Assembly: GCA_030598925.1 (NCBI GenBank)
Contig: JAUVPB010000003.1
Coordinates: 1-33,495, forward strand
DNA length: 33,495 bases
From: Actinomycetes bacterium
GTDB lineage: Bacteria; Actinomycetota; Thermoleophilia; Gaiellales; Gaiellaceae
Reading direction: 5' to 3'
Positions 1 to 8,194 of this stretch are shown here, one piece after another. Under the pieces are notes generated by a model that was given only the letters and a program-made list of their open reading frames with translations, was not told the origin of the DNA and searched no databases. How positions within the stretch are numbered: position 1 is the stretch's first letter; every line of letters starts with the position of its first letter. The translations under genes were made by a program, and so were the position numbers.

Positions 1-255
1 GACGACGCGCGCCAGTACCTCTTCGACAACGCTCGAATCCGCGCCGGCGACCTCGACAATCGTGGCCTCTACGCATTCGCTGACGACGTTCTCCGGCCGG
101 CCTGGCTCGATGAATCGGACCCGGACGACATGATTCCGCTCGTCGAGAGCGCGGACCGCGTGACGATCACGGTGGCCGGCGGTCCCTACGGCGGCTACAC
201 GTCAATCGTGTTCGGCGAGATCGCCGGCAGTGTGACGCGCGCGATCGAGCTCTAG
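1..255 (+). CDS. C-terminal fragment of a CDS truncated by the window edge; family not recognised
   Basis: Frame 1 is open from base 1 to TAG 253-255 (DDARQYLFDNARIRAGDLDNRGLYAFADDVLRPAWLDESDPDDMIPLVESADRVTITVAGGPYGGYTSIVFGEIAGSVTRAIEL). It ends 17 nt before the next start codon, so probably the same operon. Confidence 0.7.
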   Translation, partial: DDARQYLFDNARIRAGDLDNRGLYAFADDVLRPAWLDESDPDDMIPLVESADRVTITVAGGPYGGYTSIVFGEIAGSVTRAIEL

Positions 256-272
256 AATCACGTGAGCGGCCA

Positions 273-812
273 ATGAGTGACCAAACCCTGATCGACCCGA
301 CCGCACCGGCCGCACAGCGCGTCGCGAAAGCAGAGCGTCCCGCCAACCTCGACGGTGCTCGCATCGGGCTCGTCGACGGCATGCTCAACCCGAGCGGACA
401 CTGGGGACAGGGCCTGCTCGATGGCGTCGAGCGGTACCTGACCTCCCGCTTCGAGGGAACGAGCTTCTCACGGGTCTCCCGCCCTCAGCTCACGCCGAAT
501 CCCCCGGATATCTGGGCCGAGCAGATGGCCGACGAGTACGCGGCCCTGGTGATCGCCGCGGGCGACTGAGCGACCTGCTCGTCGCGCAGTATGCGCGACG
601 CGATCGCCGCCGAGAGGCGAGGCGTGCCCTGCGTCCTCATCCTGAACGGCGCGCTCGAGGCGATCGTCGACGAGACGGCGCGCGTGGTCTGCGTGCCGGA
701 TACGCCTGTCGTCCCGATCGCGCAGCCGCTGTTCGGACGTTCGCGCGAAGAGATCTCCGGCATCGGCCACGCGCACGGTGATGCCGTAGAGCGCGCGCTC
801 GTCAGGGCCTAG
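273..812 (+). CDS. UGSC-family-like selenoprotein candidate (UGA 567-569 read as Sec), 179 aa
   Basis: ORFs 273-569 and 591-812 are in the same frame and separated only by TGA 567-569. Read-through gives MSDQTLIDPTAPAA...RPANLDGARIGLVDGMLNPSGHWGQGLLDGVERYLTSRF...EYAALVIAAGD-U-ATCSSRSMRDAIAAERRGVPCVLILNGALEAI...RALVRA*. The architecture (LDPT...LxGxRIGLVD...GD[U/C]xxC...S..DA..E..GVP) fits the UGSC family, with motif UATC instead of UGSC. Confidence 0.8.
580..600 (+). promoter_or_regulatory. Putative bacterial SECIS hairpin just downstream of UGA 567-569
   Basis: Perfect 8-bp stem CGTCGCGC (580-587) / GCGCGACG (593-600) with loop AGTAT (588-592). The loop starts 19 nt after the UGA and has G at position 2. 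Confidence 0.7.
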
Positions 813-843
813 CCTGATCGCCGTCAGCGAGCAGCTCCGGCGC

Positions 844-2052
844 TTGCGCTCGTTTTCGAAGCGCCCGATCGCGGCCGGGTACTTCTTCATCGTCACGGCC
901 AACATCAACCTCGTGGCGTTCTTCGCCCTGGCGCCGACCTTCCGCGACGACCTGGGGCTCACGAAGTTCGAGACGAGCCTGCTGTTCACGGGCGCGGGCC
1001 TGATGATGCTGTTCGCAGCGTTACCGCTCGGCTTCTTCGCCGACAGGATCGGTCGGCACCGCGTGGCCGTCGCGGCGGCCACGCTGATCGTCGTGTCGTC
1101 GGTCGGTCACGCCGTCGCGACAGACTTCTGGTCGCTGATGGCCTTCCGGATGTTGTTCGGCCTGGCCTTCACTGGGATGCTGACCGCCGGGATCGCGTGG
1201 ACAGTGTTGTCCGTTGCACCGAGGGATCGCCCGCGCGCGATCGCGGGCGTCATACCGATAGCGGCGACGAGCGTGCTCATCGGGCCCTACCTGGCGGGCT
1301 CGCTCACAGACATCGGAGGGACCGGCCTCGCGTACGCAGTTCTCGCCGGGCTGAGCGGCTTGAGCCTGGTCTGGCTCGCCCTCTCGCCCGCGGGCGACCG
1401 TGAGCGTCACGAGCAGCCATCGCCACGCGAGCTCGTTCGAGTCGTCCGCTCGACGGTCGTGCTCGCAGCGTTCATTCTCCTGTTCCTGGGGGTCCTTGTC
1501 GACGTCATGGTCAACGTTCTCGTCCCGCTCCAGCTGGACGAGAACGGGCTGTCTGCCAGCGCGATTGGCGCGATCCTCTCGGCGGGGGGCGTTCTCTACG
1601 TCATCTCGTCGCTCATCGCGGTTCGGAACGCGGACCGCATCGTCAACCTGCAGACCGCTGGCGTCGCGGGATTGTTGATCGCCCTGACCCTGATGCCGTT
1701 AGCGGCCTCTTCTGCAACGGCGATGCAGGCAGCCGGAACGATCGCCCGCGGGATCGCGCTCGGGCTCTGCTTCACCGTGGCCTTCCCGCTCGGCGCGCTT
1801 GGCGCTACGGCAATGGGTGTCGGGCTCGGTGCTGCCAACGGGGCGCTCATGGTCGCGTCCGGACTCGCTAACGCTGCGGGCCCGATTGGCAGCGAACGCG
1901 TCGCGAACGCCGTGGGCGTCACCTGGACGTTCGCGGGGCTCGCGGTCGCCTGCGCGGTGGCTGGGGTCTGGATGATCCATGCTGCGCGCGCCCCGGCTAC
2001 GAGCCTGGCCGCTCCGGTAGCTATGGGCTCGCAATCAGTTCAGCAACGTTGA
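844..2052 (+). CDS. MFS transporter
   Basis: 402 aa, many hydrophobic TM segments, MFS-like loop motif GFFADRIGRHR; TTG start at 844. Confidence 0.9.
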   Translation: MRSFSKRPIAAGYFFIVTANINLVAFFALAPTFRDDLGLTKFETSLLFTGAGLMMLFAALPLGFFADRIGRHRVAVAAATLIVVSSVGHAVATDFWSLMAFRMLFGLAFTGMLTAGIAWTVLSVAPRDRPRAIAGVIPIAATSVLIGPYLAGSLTDIGGTGLAYAVLAGLSGLSLVWLALSPAGDRERHEQPSPRELVRVVRSTVVLAAFILLFLGVLVDVMVNVLVPLQLDENGLSASAIGAILSAGGVLYVISSLIAVRNADRIVNLQTAGVAGLLIALTLMPLAASSATAMQAAGTIARGIALGLCFTVAFPLGALGATAMGVGLGAANGALMVASGLANAAGPIGSERVANAVGVTWTFAGLAVACAVAGVWMIHAARAPATSLAAPVAMGSQSVQQR

Positions 2053-2731
2053 CCTGGAAGTTGTCCGCCATCTCACCGTCCGGGGCCTGTCCCCATTCCT
2101 TGATCCAACCGAGCGCGAAATCGCTCATCTCCTGGTTGGAAACCATCGCTTCCCAGCCGTCGAGACCTGCGATGTCCATCAGGTCGTAGTCCGTGTAGCG
2201 GATCGTCCCCACCTCCGCGGCATCGACACGCCAGTTCGTGTAGCTCAGGATCTCGGGGACGCTGTTCAGGAACGGATTGTCGACCCCGCGGAGCCACTCG
2301 TCGTAGCCCCGCTCGTGTGCATCCGCGCGCGGCGTGTTCGTAATGAAGGCAACGTGCCTGGTCCGGGTCGTGACAGGCGGCTCGGCGATGACTCGGCACC
2401 GATACATCTCGACGCCCGAGTCCGCGAACGTTCCTTCGGGATGCGTACCCCAGAGGTCGTTCCAGCCGGACGCGAACTCCTGGAGAGTCGGATTGCCGAG
2501 CACCTTGTCGGGCCCGACGTCCGGGTCGATGAACATCAGGTCGAAGTGCGTAAACGGACACGTCCCGACCGGGGAGTCAACGATCTTCCAGTTGGAGTAC
2601 TCGATGACGCCCTCCACGCTGTTGAAGAAAGGCATGTCGATCTCGCGCAGCCACTCCTCGTAGCCGCGGTCGTTCGAGTCCTCCCGCGGCGTGTAGGCGA
2701 TCTGCAGCATGAGCGGTGAGACGTTCGACAT
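2021..2731 (-). CDS. Two-repeat protein, possibly duplicated dimeric alpha/beta-barrel (EthD-like) domains
   Basis: 236 aa; internal repeat RGYEEWLREIDMPFFNSVEGVIEYSNWKIVD / RGYDEWLRGVDNPFLNSVPEILSYTNWRVDA. Confidence 0.75.
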   Translation of the reverse strand: MSNVSPLMLQIAYTPREDSNDRGYEEWLREIDMPFFNSVEGVIEYSNWKIVDSPVGTCPFTHFDLMFIDPDVGPDKVLGNPTLQEFASGWNDLWGTHPEGTFADSGVEMYRCRVIAEPPVTTRTRHVAFITNTPRADAHERGYDEWLRGVDNPFLNSVPEILSYTNWRVDAAEVGTIRYTDYDLMDIAGLDGWEAMVSNQEMSDFALGWIKEWGQAPDGEMADNFQVNVAELIASP

Positions 2732-2771
2732 GGCACGGCCTCCAGGTATGACGCCAGCAACGTGACGACGG

Positions 2772-3929
2772 TCAGGCCGGCTGCGGCAGCGCGCCGGCTA
2801 GCTCGGGGTCGAGAATCAGAACCGTCCGTGATCCTACGCCGTCTCGCATGCGCTGGAGTGCCGGCTCGAGGTCCTCGAGAGGCGCGCGATGCGAGATGGT
2901 GCGGCCGAGGTCGATGGCGCCGTCGAGGGAGAGCTGAGCCAGTTCGGCGATCTCCTGACGCGGCCGCCCGGACCCGTAGAAGGAGCCCCTAATCGCCTTC
3001 TCAGCAGTGAGAAACTCGAGCGCGGGCAACACGGCGTCGGTACCCCTCGGTGCGAGACCGACGACGACAGCGCCTCCTCCAGGCTTCAGCGCATCCCAGG
3101 CGACGCGGATCGTGTCCGTGCGCCCGACGACCTCGAACGCGTGATCGACGCCGCCACCCGTGAGCTCGCGCACCTCACGCCCTGGCCGGGTTCCACCGCC
3201 GACGATTCCATGGGTCGCTCCGTGCGCGCGAGCGACCGAGAGCTTCGACTCGGAGCGATCGACCGCGACGATCGGGTCGGCGCCGGCCAATCGCGCGCCA
3301 TCGATCACCTGCAGGCCAACCCCGCCGCAGCCGACCACACATACCGAGTCGCCCGGCCTAACGCCGGCAGCGTTGCGCACCGCGCCGACACCCGTGACGA
3401 CGGCACAGCCGATCAGAGCAGCCTGCCAGAGTGGGACGCCGTCCGGCAGCCGGACGAGACCCTGCTCCGGCACCACCGTGTACTCGCCGAAACAGCCTAC
3501 GGCGAGAAACTGTTTGAGCTCTGACCCCTCCGCGTCGCGCGCGCGCGACGTACCGTCGAGCAACCGACTAGCGAAGGAGGCCTGCAGGCCAGGCTCGCAC
3601 CGATTCTCCTGTCCGGCTTCACACGTGGGGCAACGTCCGCACGCCGGGATGAAGCAGAGCGACACGCGATCGCCGACAACCCAGTCGCGCACGCCATCGC
3701 CGAGGGCATCGACAATGCCGGCCCCTTCGTGGCCCGGGACGACGGGGACGTTGTCCGCGTCCAGGTGCCCGTCGAGCAGGTGGAGGTCCGAATGGCATAC
3801 CCCGGCCGAGGCCACCTTGACCCGTACCTCTCGTGGCCGCGGCGGGTCGAGCGTGACCGTCTCGACCTGACCTGGCTTGCCGGGCTCGCGCGCCACGTAC
3901 GCCCGGTGTGTCAACGATTGAGGAGGCAC
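2772..3929 (-). CDS. Zinc-dependent alcohol dehydrogenase (MDR superfamily, class III-like)
   Basis: CHSDLHLLDG, GHEGAGIV, structural Zn motif CGRCPTCEAGQENRC, GCGGVGLQVIDGARLAGA. The ORF is open to 4106, but alignment to the family suggests a GTG start near 3929 (TTG 3914 is an alternative). Confidence 0.85.
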   Translation of the reverse strand: MPPQSLTHRAYVAREPGKPGQVETVTLDPPRPREVRVKVASAGVCHSDLHLLDGHLDADNVPVVPGHEGAGIVDALGDGVRDWVVGDRVSLCFIPACGRCPTCEAGQENRCEPGLQASFASRLLDGTSRARDAEGSELKQFLAVGCFGEYTVVPEQGLVRLPDGVPLWQAALIGCAVVTGVGAVRNAAGVRPGDSVCVVGCGGVGLQVIDGARLAGADPIVAVDRSESKLSVARAHGATHGIVGGGTRPGREVRELTGGGVDHAFEVVGRTDTIRVAWDALKPGGGAVVVGLAPRGTDAVLPALEFLTAEKAIRGSFYGSGRPRQEIAELAQLSLDGAIDLGRTISHRAPLEDLEPALQRMRDGVGSRTVLILDPELAGALPQPA

Positions 3930-3960
3930 GTGCAGAGGCGACCTGTGCCGACCCCAGGTC

Positions 3961-4716
3961 CTAGGAACCCGGAGGCATCTGGTCGATCGGCACGCGCTCC
4001 GGCGCGCGGCCCCGAAAGCCCTCGCGGAACTCCGAGAACGCCCGCTCGTCGAAGCCAGTGCAGCGCAAGACATTCCCCTCCGAGGATCGGTACACAGCAT
4101 CGGCACCCTGGTCGATGTCGTCTACCGTCCAGGCCGCGAGCGCTATGTCGGCTCCGAGCCCCTCATACGGTGCGACGAGTACCGCGTTCGGATCCTCGAG
4201 ATACCACGCCGCGACTGCGGCCACCGACTCGTCCGGCACCTCAGGCCCATACTGGACGGTGATGCCACCGTGCTCGAGATTGTGGACGACGTTGAGTTCC
4301 GGCACCGGCTCCTCGTAGATGCCCCACCGCAGCCAGTCGTCACCGTGTGGCCCCTGACTGGCGGGAGTACTGTTGTAGACGAAACCATCCGGCAGCCGGT
4401 CGACATGAACGATGCCGCCATCGAGCGGGACCTGCGACGGAACGGTCTCGAGCTCGCACGTCACGAGCTCGCCATAGAGCCCGCCTTCGGCAGGGGGATC
4501 GGTCGCCTCGCTGGTCGCAGCCGTTTCCGTGGGCGCATCGCCACCCGGTTCCGGCGCTGTCCCCTCGGCGCCACCTGTCTCGCCGGACGCCTCGGCGGCC
4601 GCGGGCGGTGGTTCCGGCGACGCAGAATCGATGCTCTCGCCATCGCCGCCGCCGCAGGCGGCCACGGTTACGGCAAGCGCGAGCGAGAGCCCGCAGACGG
4701 ACAGCACCAAGCGCAT
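3961..4716 (-). CDS. DUF3105-family lipoprotein
   Basis: Lipobox-like signal MRLVLSVCGLSLALAVTVAACGGG; core YNSTPASQGPHGDDWLRWGIYEEPVPELNVVHNLEHGGITVQYGP typical of DUF3105. Confidence 0.8.
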   Translation of the reverse strand: MRLVLSVCGLSLALAVTVAACGGGDGESIDSASPEPPPAAAEASGETGGAEGTAPEPGGDAPTETAATSEATDPPAEGGLYGELVTCELETVPSQVPLDGGIVHVDRLPDGFVYNSTPASQGPHGDDWLRWGIYEEPVPELNVVHNLEHGGITVQYGPEVPDESVAAVAAWYLEDPNAVLVAPYEGLGADIALAAWTVDDIDQGADAVYRSSEGNVLRCTGFDERAFSEFREGFRGRAPERVPIDQMPPGS

Positions 4717-4826
4717 CGCTGCATTGTCGCAGCTTGTCTTGAAGAGGTGTCGGTGCGCCTCCCTCCCCGGAGCGCGCACCAAGCGCAGGTCAATAAGTCC
4801 CGGCTACGACGGGGACGGGGGAAGCG

Positions 4827-5402
4827 CTAGGGCAGCGCGATCCGGAGCTCGTAGCCAGCGTGCTCCGTGATACTCCGTTTGTCGACGTCCTTCTCGCCGA
4901 TGCTGTCCTTCGCGTTGCGGTCCGCGCCGAGGCCCTCGGTGAGGTCGGCGTGACTCGTGTAGAGGAAGCACTGGTCGTCGACGAGGCCGAACGGGGGCTC
5001 GTGCCATGTTCCGCGGTACATGTTCGTGGCGACATCGCCCGGCACCATGAACGCCTTGATCTCATCGAAGGCGGGCACGTCGTTCTCGAGGCGGGCGCCT
5101 GGCGCCGCGACGACCTGGACGAAGGATCTGCCGCCGAGCGAAATGAACGCCTGCGTCAGCTCCATGTGGCGCTCGAGGAACCTGACGTGAAACGGGCGCA
5201 CCTTGTTCCGGGTGAGCAGGAACTCCATCGGACGTGAGGTCTCGAAGTCGGCACGGAACACGTCCACGCCTTCGTAGAGATCGATCGGCAGCCGCTCGCG
5301 CCCTTCGACCGAGAGAACGTCGCCGAACGGAGCGAACGCCTCGTTGGTCAGAGGCTCAACGGTGAGGTACTTGACCTCGACTCCGGCGTCCACTGTGGCC
5401 AT
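4827..5402 (-). CDS. Ureidoglycolate lyase (AllA)-like protein, copy 1
   Basis: VEPLTNEAFAPFGDVL...FLERHMELTQAFISLGGRSFVQVVAAPG...FDEIKAFMVPGDVATNMYRGTWHEPPF. Confidence 0.75.
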   Translation of the reverse strand: MATVDAGVEVKYLTVEPLTNEAFAPFGDVLSVEGRERLPIDLYEGVDVFRADFETSRPMEFLLTRNKVRPFHVRFLERHMELTQAFISLGGRSFVQVVAAPGARLENDVPAFDEIKAFMVPGDVATNMYRGTWHEPPFGLVDDQCFLYTSHADLTEGLGADRNAKDSIGEKDVDKRSITEHAGYELRIALP

Positions 5403-5468
5403 GACCGACTCCTTCTTTCGTGCGCCAGCGAGGGGCGCGATCTCGTGTTCTGCTGTTGCTATTGCAAG

Positions 5469-6047
5469 CTATGTCAGGTTGACGCGCAGCTCATAGCCGG
5501 TGCGGTCGGTGATGTTCCGCTTGTCGACATCGAGTTGGCCGATCTCCTGGCTCGCGTCTACCTTCGCCTGCAACCCCTTGGTCAGCGACTGGTGACTCGT
5601 GACGATCATGAGTTGCTCGGCCTGCAGGGGAAATGGCGGCTCGTGCCAGACGTTCGTGTTGATCTGAACGCCGCGATTACCGGGCACGATGAACGCCTTC
5701 ACCTCGTCGGGGGCCGGCACATCGTTCTCGAGCGTCGCGTCGGCGGCAGCGACGACCTGGACGAACGGCGCGCCGTCCATTGGGAGGAACGCCTGTGACA
5801 GCCCGCTGTGGCGCTCGAGGTTGTGGATCCTGAACCCTCGGTAGCGGAGCCGGTTGACGAGGAACTCGAACGGCTCGTCCGCGACGACCGGAATGCTGTA
5901 CGCGTCGATCGTGCCACCGTAGAGGTTGATGGGCAACCGCTCCCGCCCGTCGGGGCCGATCACGTCCCCGTAGGGGGCGAAACCCTCGAGCGTCAGCGGC
6001 TCGGCCTCGACCGTCCGGACGTCCACTCCTTCCTGCACCTGCGTCAT
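5469..6047 (-). CDS. Ureidoglycolate lyase (AllA)-like protein, copy 2 (tandem paralog)
   Basis: AEPLTLEGFAPYGDVIG...LERHSGLSQAFLPMDGAPFVQVVAAAD...PDEVKAFIVPGNRGVQINTNVWHEPPF; colinear with copy 1. Confidence 0.75.
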   Translation of the reverse strand: MTQVQEGVDVRTVEAEPLTLEGFAPYGDVIGPDGRERLPINLYGGTIDAYSIPVVADEPFEFLVNRLRYRGFRIHNLERHSGLSQAFLPMDGAPFVQVVAAADATLENDVPAPDEVKAFIVPGNRGVQINTNVWHEPPFPLQAEQLMIVTSHQSLTKGLQAKVDASQEIGQLDVDKRNITDRTGYELRVNLT

Positions 6048-6082
6048 ACCGTTCCTCCTGCGTATCTGAATCCGTGCGTGGC

Positions 6083-8116
6083 CTAGATTTCGCGCCCGAG
6101 TTGCTCGCCCTCGTAGACGACGGCTGCGGGCTTCCGCGGCGCGACGCAGTCGCCAATCCTGTGCACTTCTTTGAATCCATTGTGGCGAATCGACTGCCAG
6201 AGTGCGTCGTTGGGGTCCTTGAACTGGGCGAGCACGACCGTGTCAACGGTGACGCTCCGGCGCGGCCCACCCCAGACGTCGTACACCTCCACGGCATCGC
6301 CGTCGATCTTTTCGACGAAGTACTGCGAGGTTAGCGTCACGCCCTTGCCGACGATCCGCGGGAACAGGTAGGCCATATCCAGCGTCTTCATGGTGTCCTC
6401 GCCGACGAGCAGCTGCGGCGTCAAGACCTCTACCTCGGTAGCCCCCGCGTCGACAAGGAGCTCGGCGAGACCGAGCGGCAGGTCCCCGGCCGTCTCGTCA
6501 AGGATCAGCACTCGCGCGCCGAGCGAGGCCGGGTCGTCCACGGCGCGGCGAATCGCCGCGCCGACATCGATCACGTTGTCCTGGTCGACTCCCGGGATGG
6601 CATCCCGCTCCGGTCGATAGGGACTTGCTCCCGAGCCGCTCCACGTCGCGCCTGTGGCGACGACGACCGCGTCCCAGTCTCCGGCTTCAAGCGAGGAGGG
6701 CGTGGCCTCCTGATTGAGCCTGACATCGACGCCAAGAGAATCGAGCGGTCGCGTGAGGTTGTCGATCGCGATCTGCCAACCACTGCGAGTCGGTAGCTGC
6801 TTGATCAGGTTGAAGTTGCCCCCGGGCTCTGCAGCCTGCTCGAGAACCGTGACAGCGTGACCGCGCTTGGCGGCCAGACCCGCCAGCTTCATCCCGGCCG
6901 GTCCTGCGCCGACGACGGCTACCTTCTTCTCACGGCCCGGAGGCACAAGCTCCAGCGTCCCGTCGCCCCAGCGTTCTTCGCGACCCGTCACGGGGTTGAG
7001 AGCGCAGGTGACTTCCCGGTTATCGACGAGACGCTCGATGCAGAAGTTGATGCCGGCACAGTTGACGATCTCGTCGCCACGTCCCTCGCGCCGCTTACGG
7101 ATGTGATGGGGGTCAGCGATCTGTGCACGAGTCATCGCGACCATGTCAGCCTGGCCCTTCCCCACGATCTCGTCAGCAAGCTCGAGGCTCAGAATCCGTC
7201 CGACAACGAAGATCTTGGCGCGATGGCCGACCACTTCCTTCGCACGCTCCGAGTAGGGAGCGAGAAAACCCTCGGGTTGCGCGTTCATCGGCGCCACCGC
7301 GACATGAAGCGTGTGGTAACCGCCACCCGAGATGTCGAAGTAGTCAAAGAGCCCGGACCCCGCAAGCACGTCGAGCTGTGCTTCGAAGTCATCGCCCCGG
7401 ATTCCGATCTCGCCGAGAAACTCATCGGCCGAGAGGCGAACACCGACCGCGATCTCATCGCCCACCCGCTTACGGATCTCTTCCCCGACCTCGATCACAA
7501 TGCGGCACATATTCTCGACGGAGCCGCCGTACTCATCCGTGCGCTTGTTGAACGCCGGTGAGAGGAACTCGCCGAGAAGCTGGCTATGTGCCGCGTGAAT
7601 CTCGACTCCGTCGAGGCCGGCTGTCATCACGTTGAACGCCGAGCGGCCGAAATGCTCGACCAGCTCGTGGATGTCGTCCTTCTCCATCGCCTTCGGGCGC
7701 TCGTTGTAGACGGATGACGGAATCGGCGACGCGGCCCAGAGAGGACGGAACCGGTCAACGAACATCGTCGACAGTCCCTGGGCGCCACAGCAGAACAGCT
7801 GCACCATTTGTTGCGTTCCGAACTCGTGGACAGCATCCGCGAGCTTCGCGTACATCGGCACCACCCGCGGCTCCCAGGCGATACAGCCCTGGTCGTAGTT
7901 CATGCCGGAGGGATGCGCGGCCTGCTGCTCGAGGACCAGAAGCGACGCACCACCCATGGCGCGCTCGCGGTAGTAGGCGACGTGGCGATCGCTGATCAGC
8001 TCGTCAACGCCATACAACTGCGTGTGCCCGGTTGCCATGACCCGGTGATCGACGCGCATTGGACCGATATCGAGTGGTTGCCAGATGTGCTTGAGTTCGG
8101 CTGCGTTCGTGGTCAC
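6083..8116 (-). CDS. Old-yellow-enzyme-type FMN oxidoreductase fused to a C-terminal FAD/NAD(P) domain (2,4-dienoyl-CoA reductase / trimethylamine dehydrogenase-like)
   Basis: 677 aa; N-terminal OYE barrel (GVEIHAAHSQLLGEFLSPAFNKRTDEYGGS), cluster region CAGINFCIERLVDNREVTCALNP, dinucleotide motif VAVVGAGPAGMKLA. Confidence 0.9.
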   Translation of the reverse strand: MTTNAAELKHIWQPLDIGPMRVDHRVMATGHTQLYGVDELISDRHVAYYRERAMGGASLLVLEQQAAHPSGMNYDQGCIAWEPRVVPMYAKLADAVHEFGTQQMVQLFCCGAQGLSTMFVDRFRPLWAASPIPSSVYNERPKAMEKDDIHELVEHFGRSAFNVMTAGLDGVEIHAAHSQLLGEFLSPAFNKRTDEYGGSVENMCRIVIEVGEEIRKRVGDEIAVGVRLSADEFLGEIGIRGDDFEAQLDVLAGSGLFDYFDISGGGYHTLHVAVAPMNAQPEGFLAPYSERAKEVVGHRAKIFVVGRILSLELADEIVGKGQADMVAMTRAQIADPHHIRKRREGRGDEIVNCAGINFCIERLVDNREVTCALNPVTGREERWGDGTLELVPPGREKKVAVVGAGPAGMKLAGLAAKRGHAVTVLEQAAEPGGNFNLIKQLPTRSGWQIAIDNLTRPLDSLGVDVRLNQEATPSSLEAGDWDAVVVATGATWSGSGASPYRPERDAIPGVDQDNVIDVGAAIRRAVDDPASLGARVLILDETAGDLPLGLAELLVDAGATEVEVLTPQLLVGEDTMKTLDMAYLFPRIVGKGVTLTSQYFVEKIDGDAVEVYDVWGGPRRSVTVDTVVLAQFKDPNDALWQSIRHNGFKEVHRIGDCVAPRKPAAVVYEGEQLGREI

Positions 8117-8194
8117 GCTCGATCCTTCCTCGCGGGCATTGGGGATGTATAGCGCCGCCGCAGCCGCAATGCGAGCCGATCGTCGTTCTCGCGA

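Noticed and set aside
567-569. UGA as a sequencing error or ordinary pseudogene stop in the UGSC-like gene
   Set aside because: The UGA falls at the expected Cys/Sec position, is followed by a perfect 8-bp hairpin, the remaining frame is intact, and a second gene in the window shows the same arrangement. Not fully excluded without reads and a Sec machinery search.
2889-3870. Long + strand ORFs opposite the alcohol dehydrogenase
   Set aside because: Arg/Pro/Ser-rich translations typical of shadow ORFs in GC-rich DNA, with no recognisable family; the - strand ORF has full MDR motifs. The same applies to most other overlapping ORFs in the track (e.g. 21447-22820, 30387-31583, 28873-29871).
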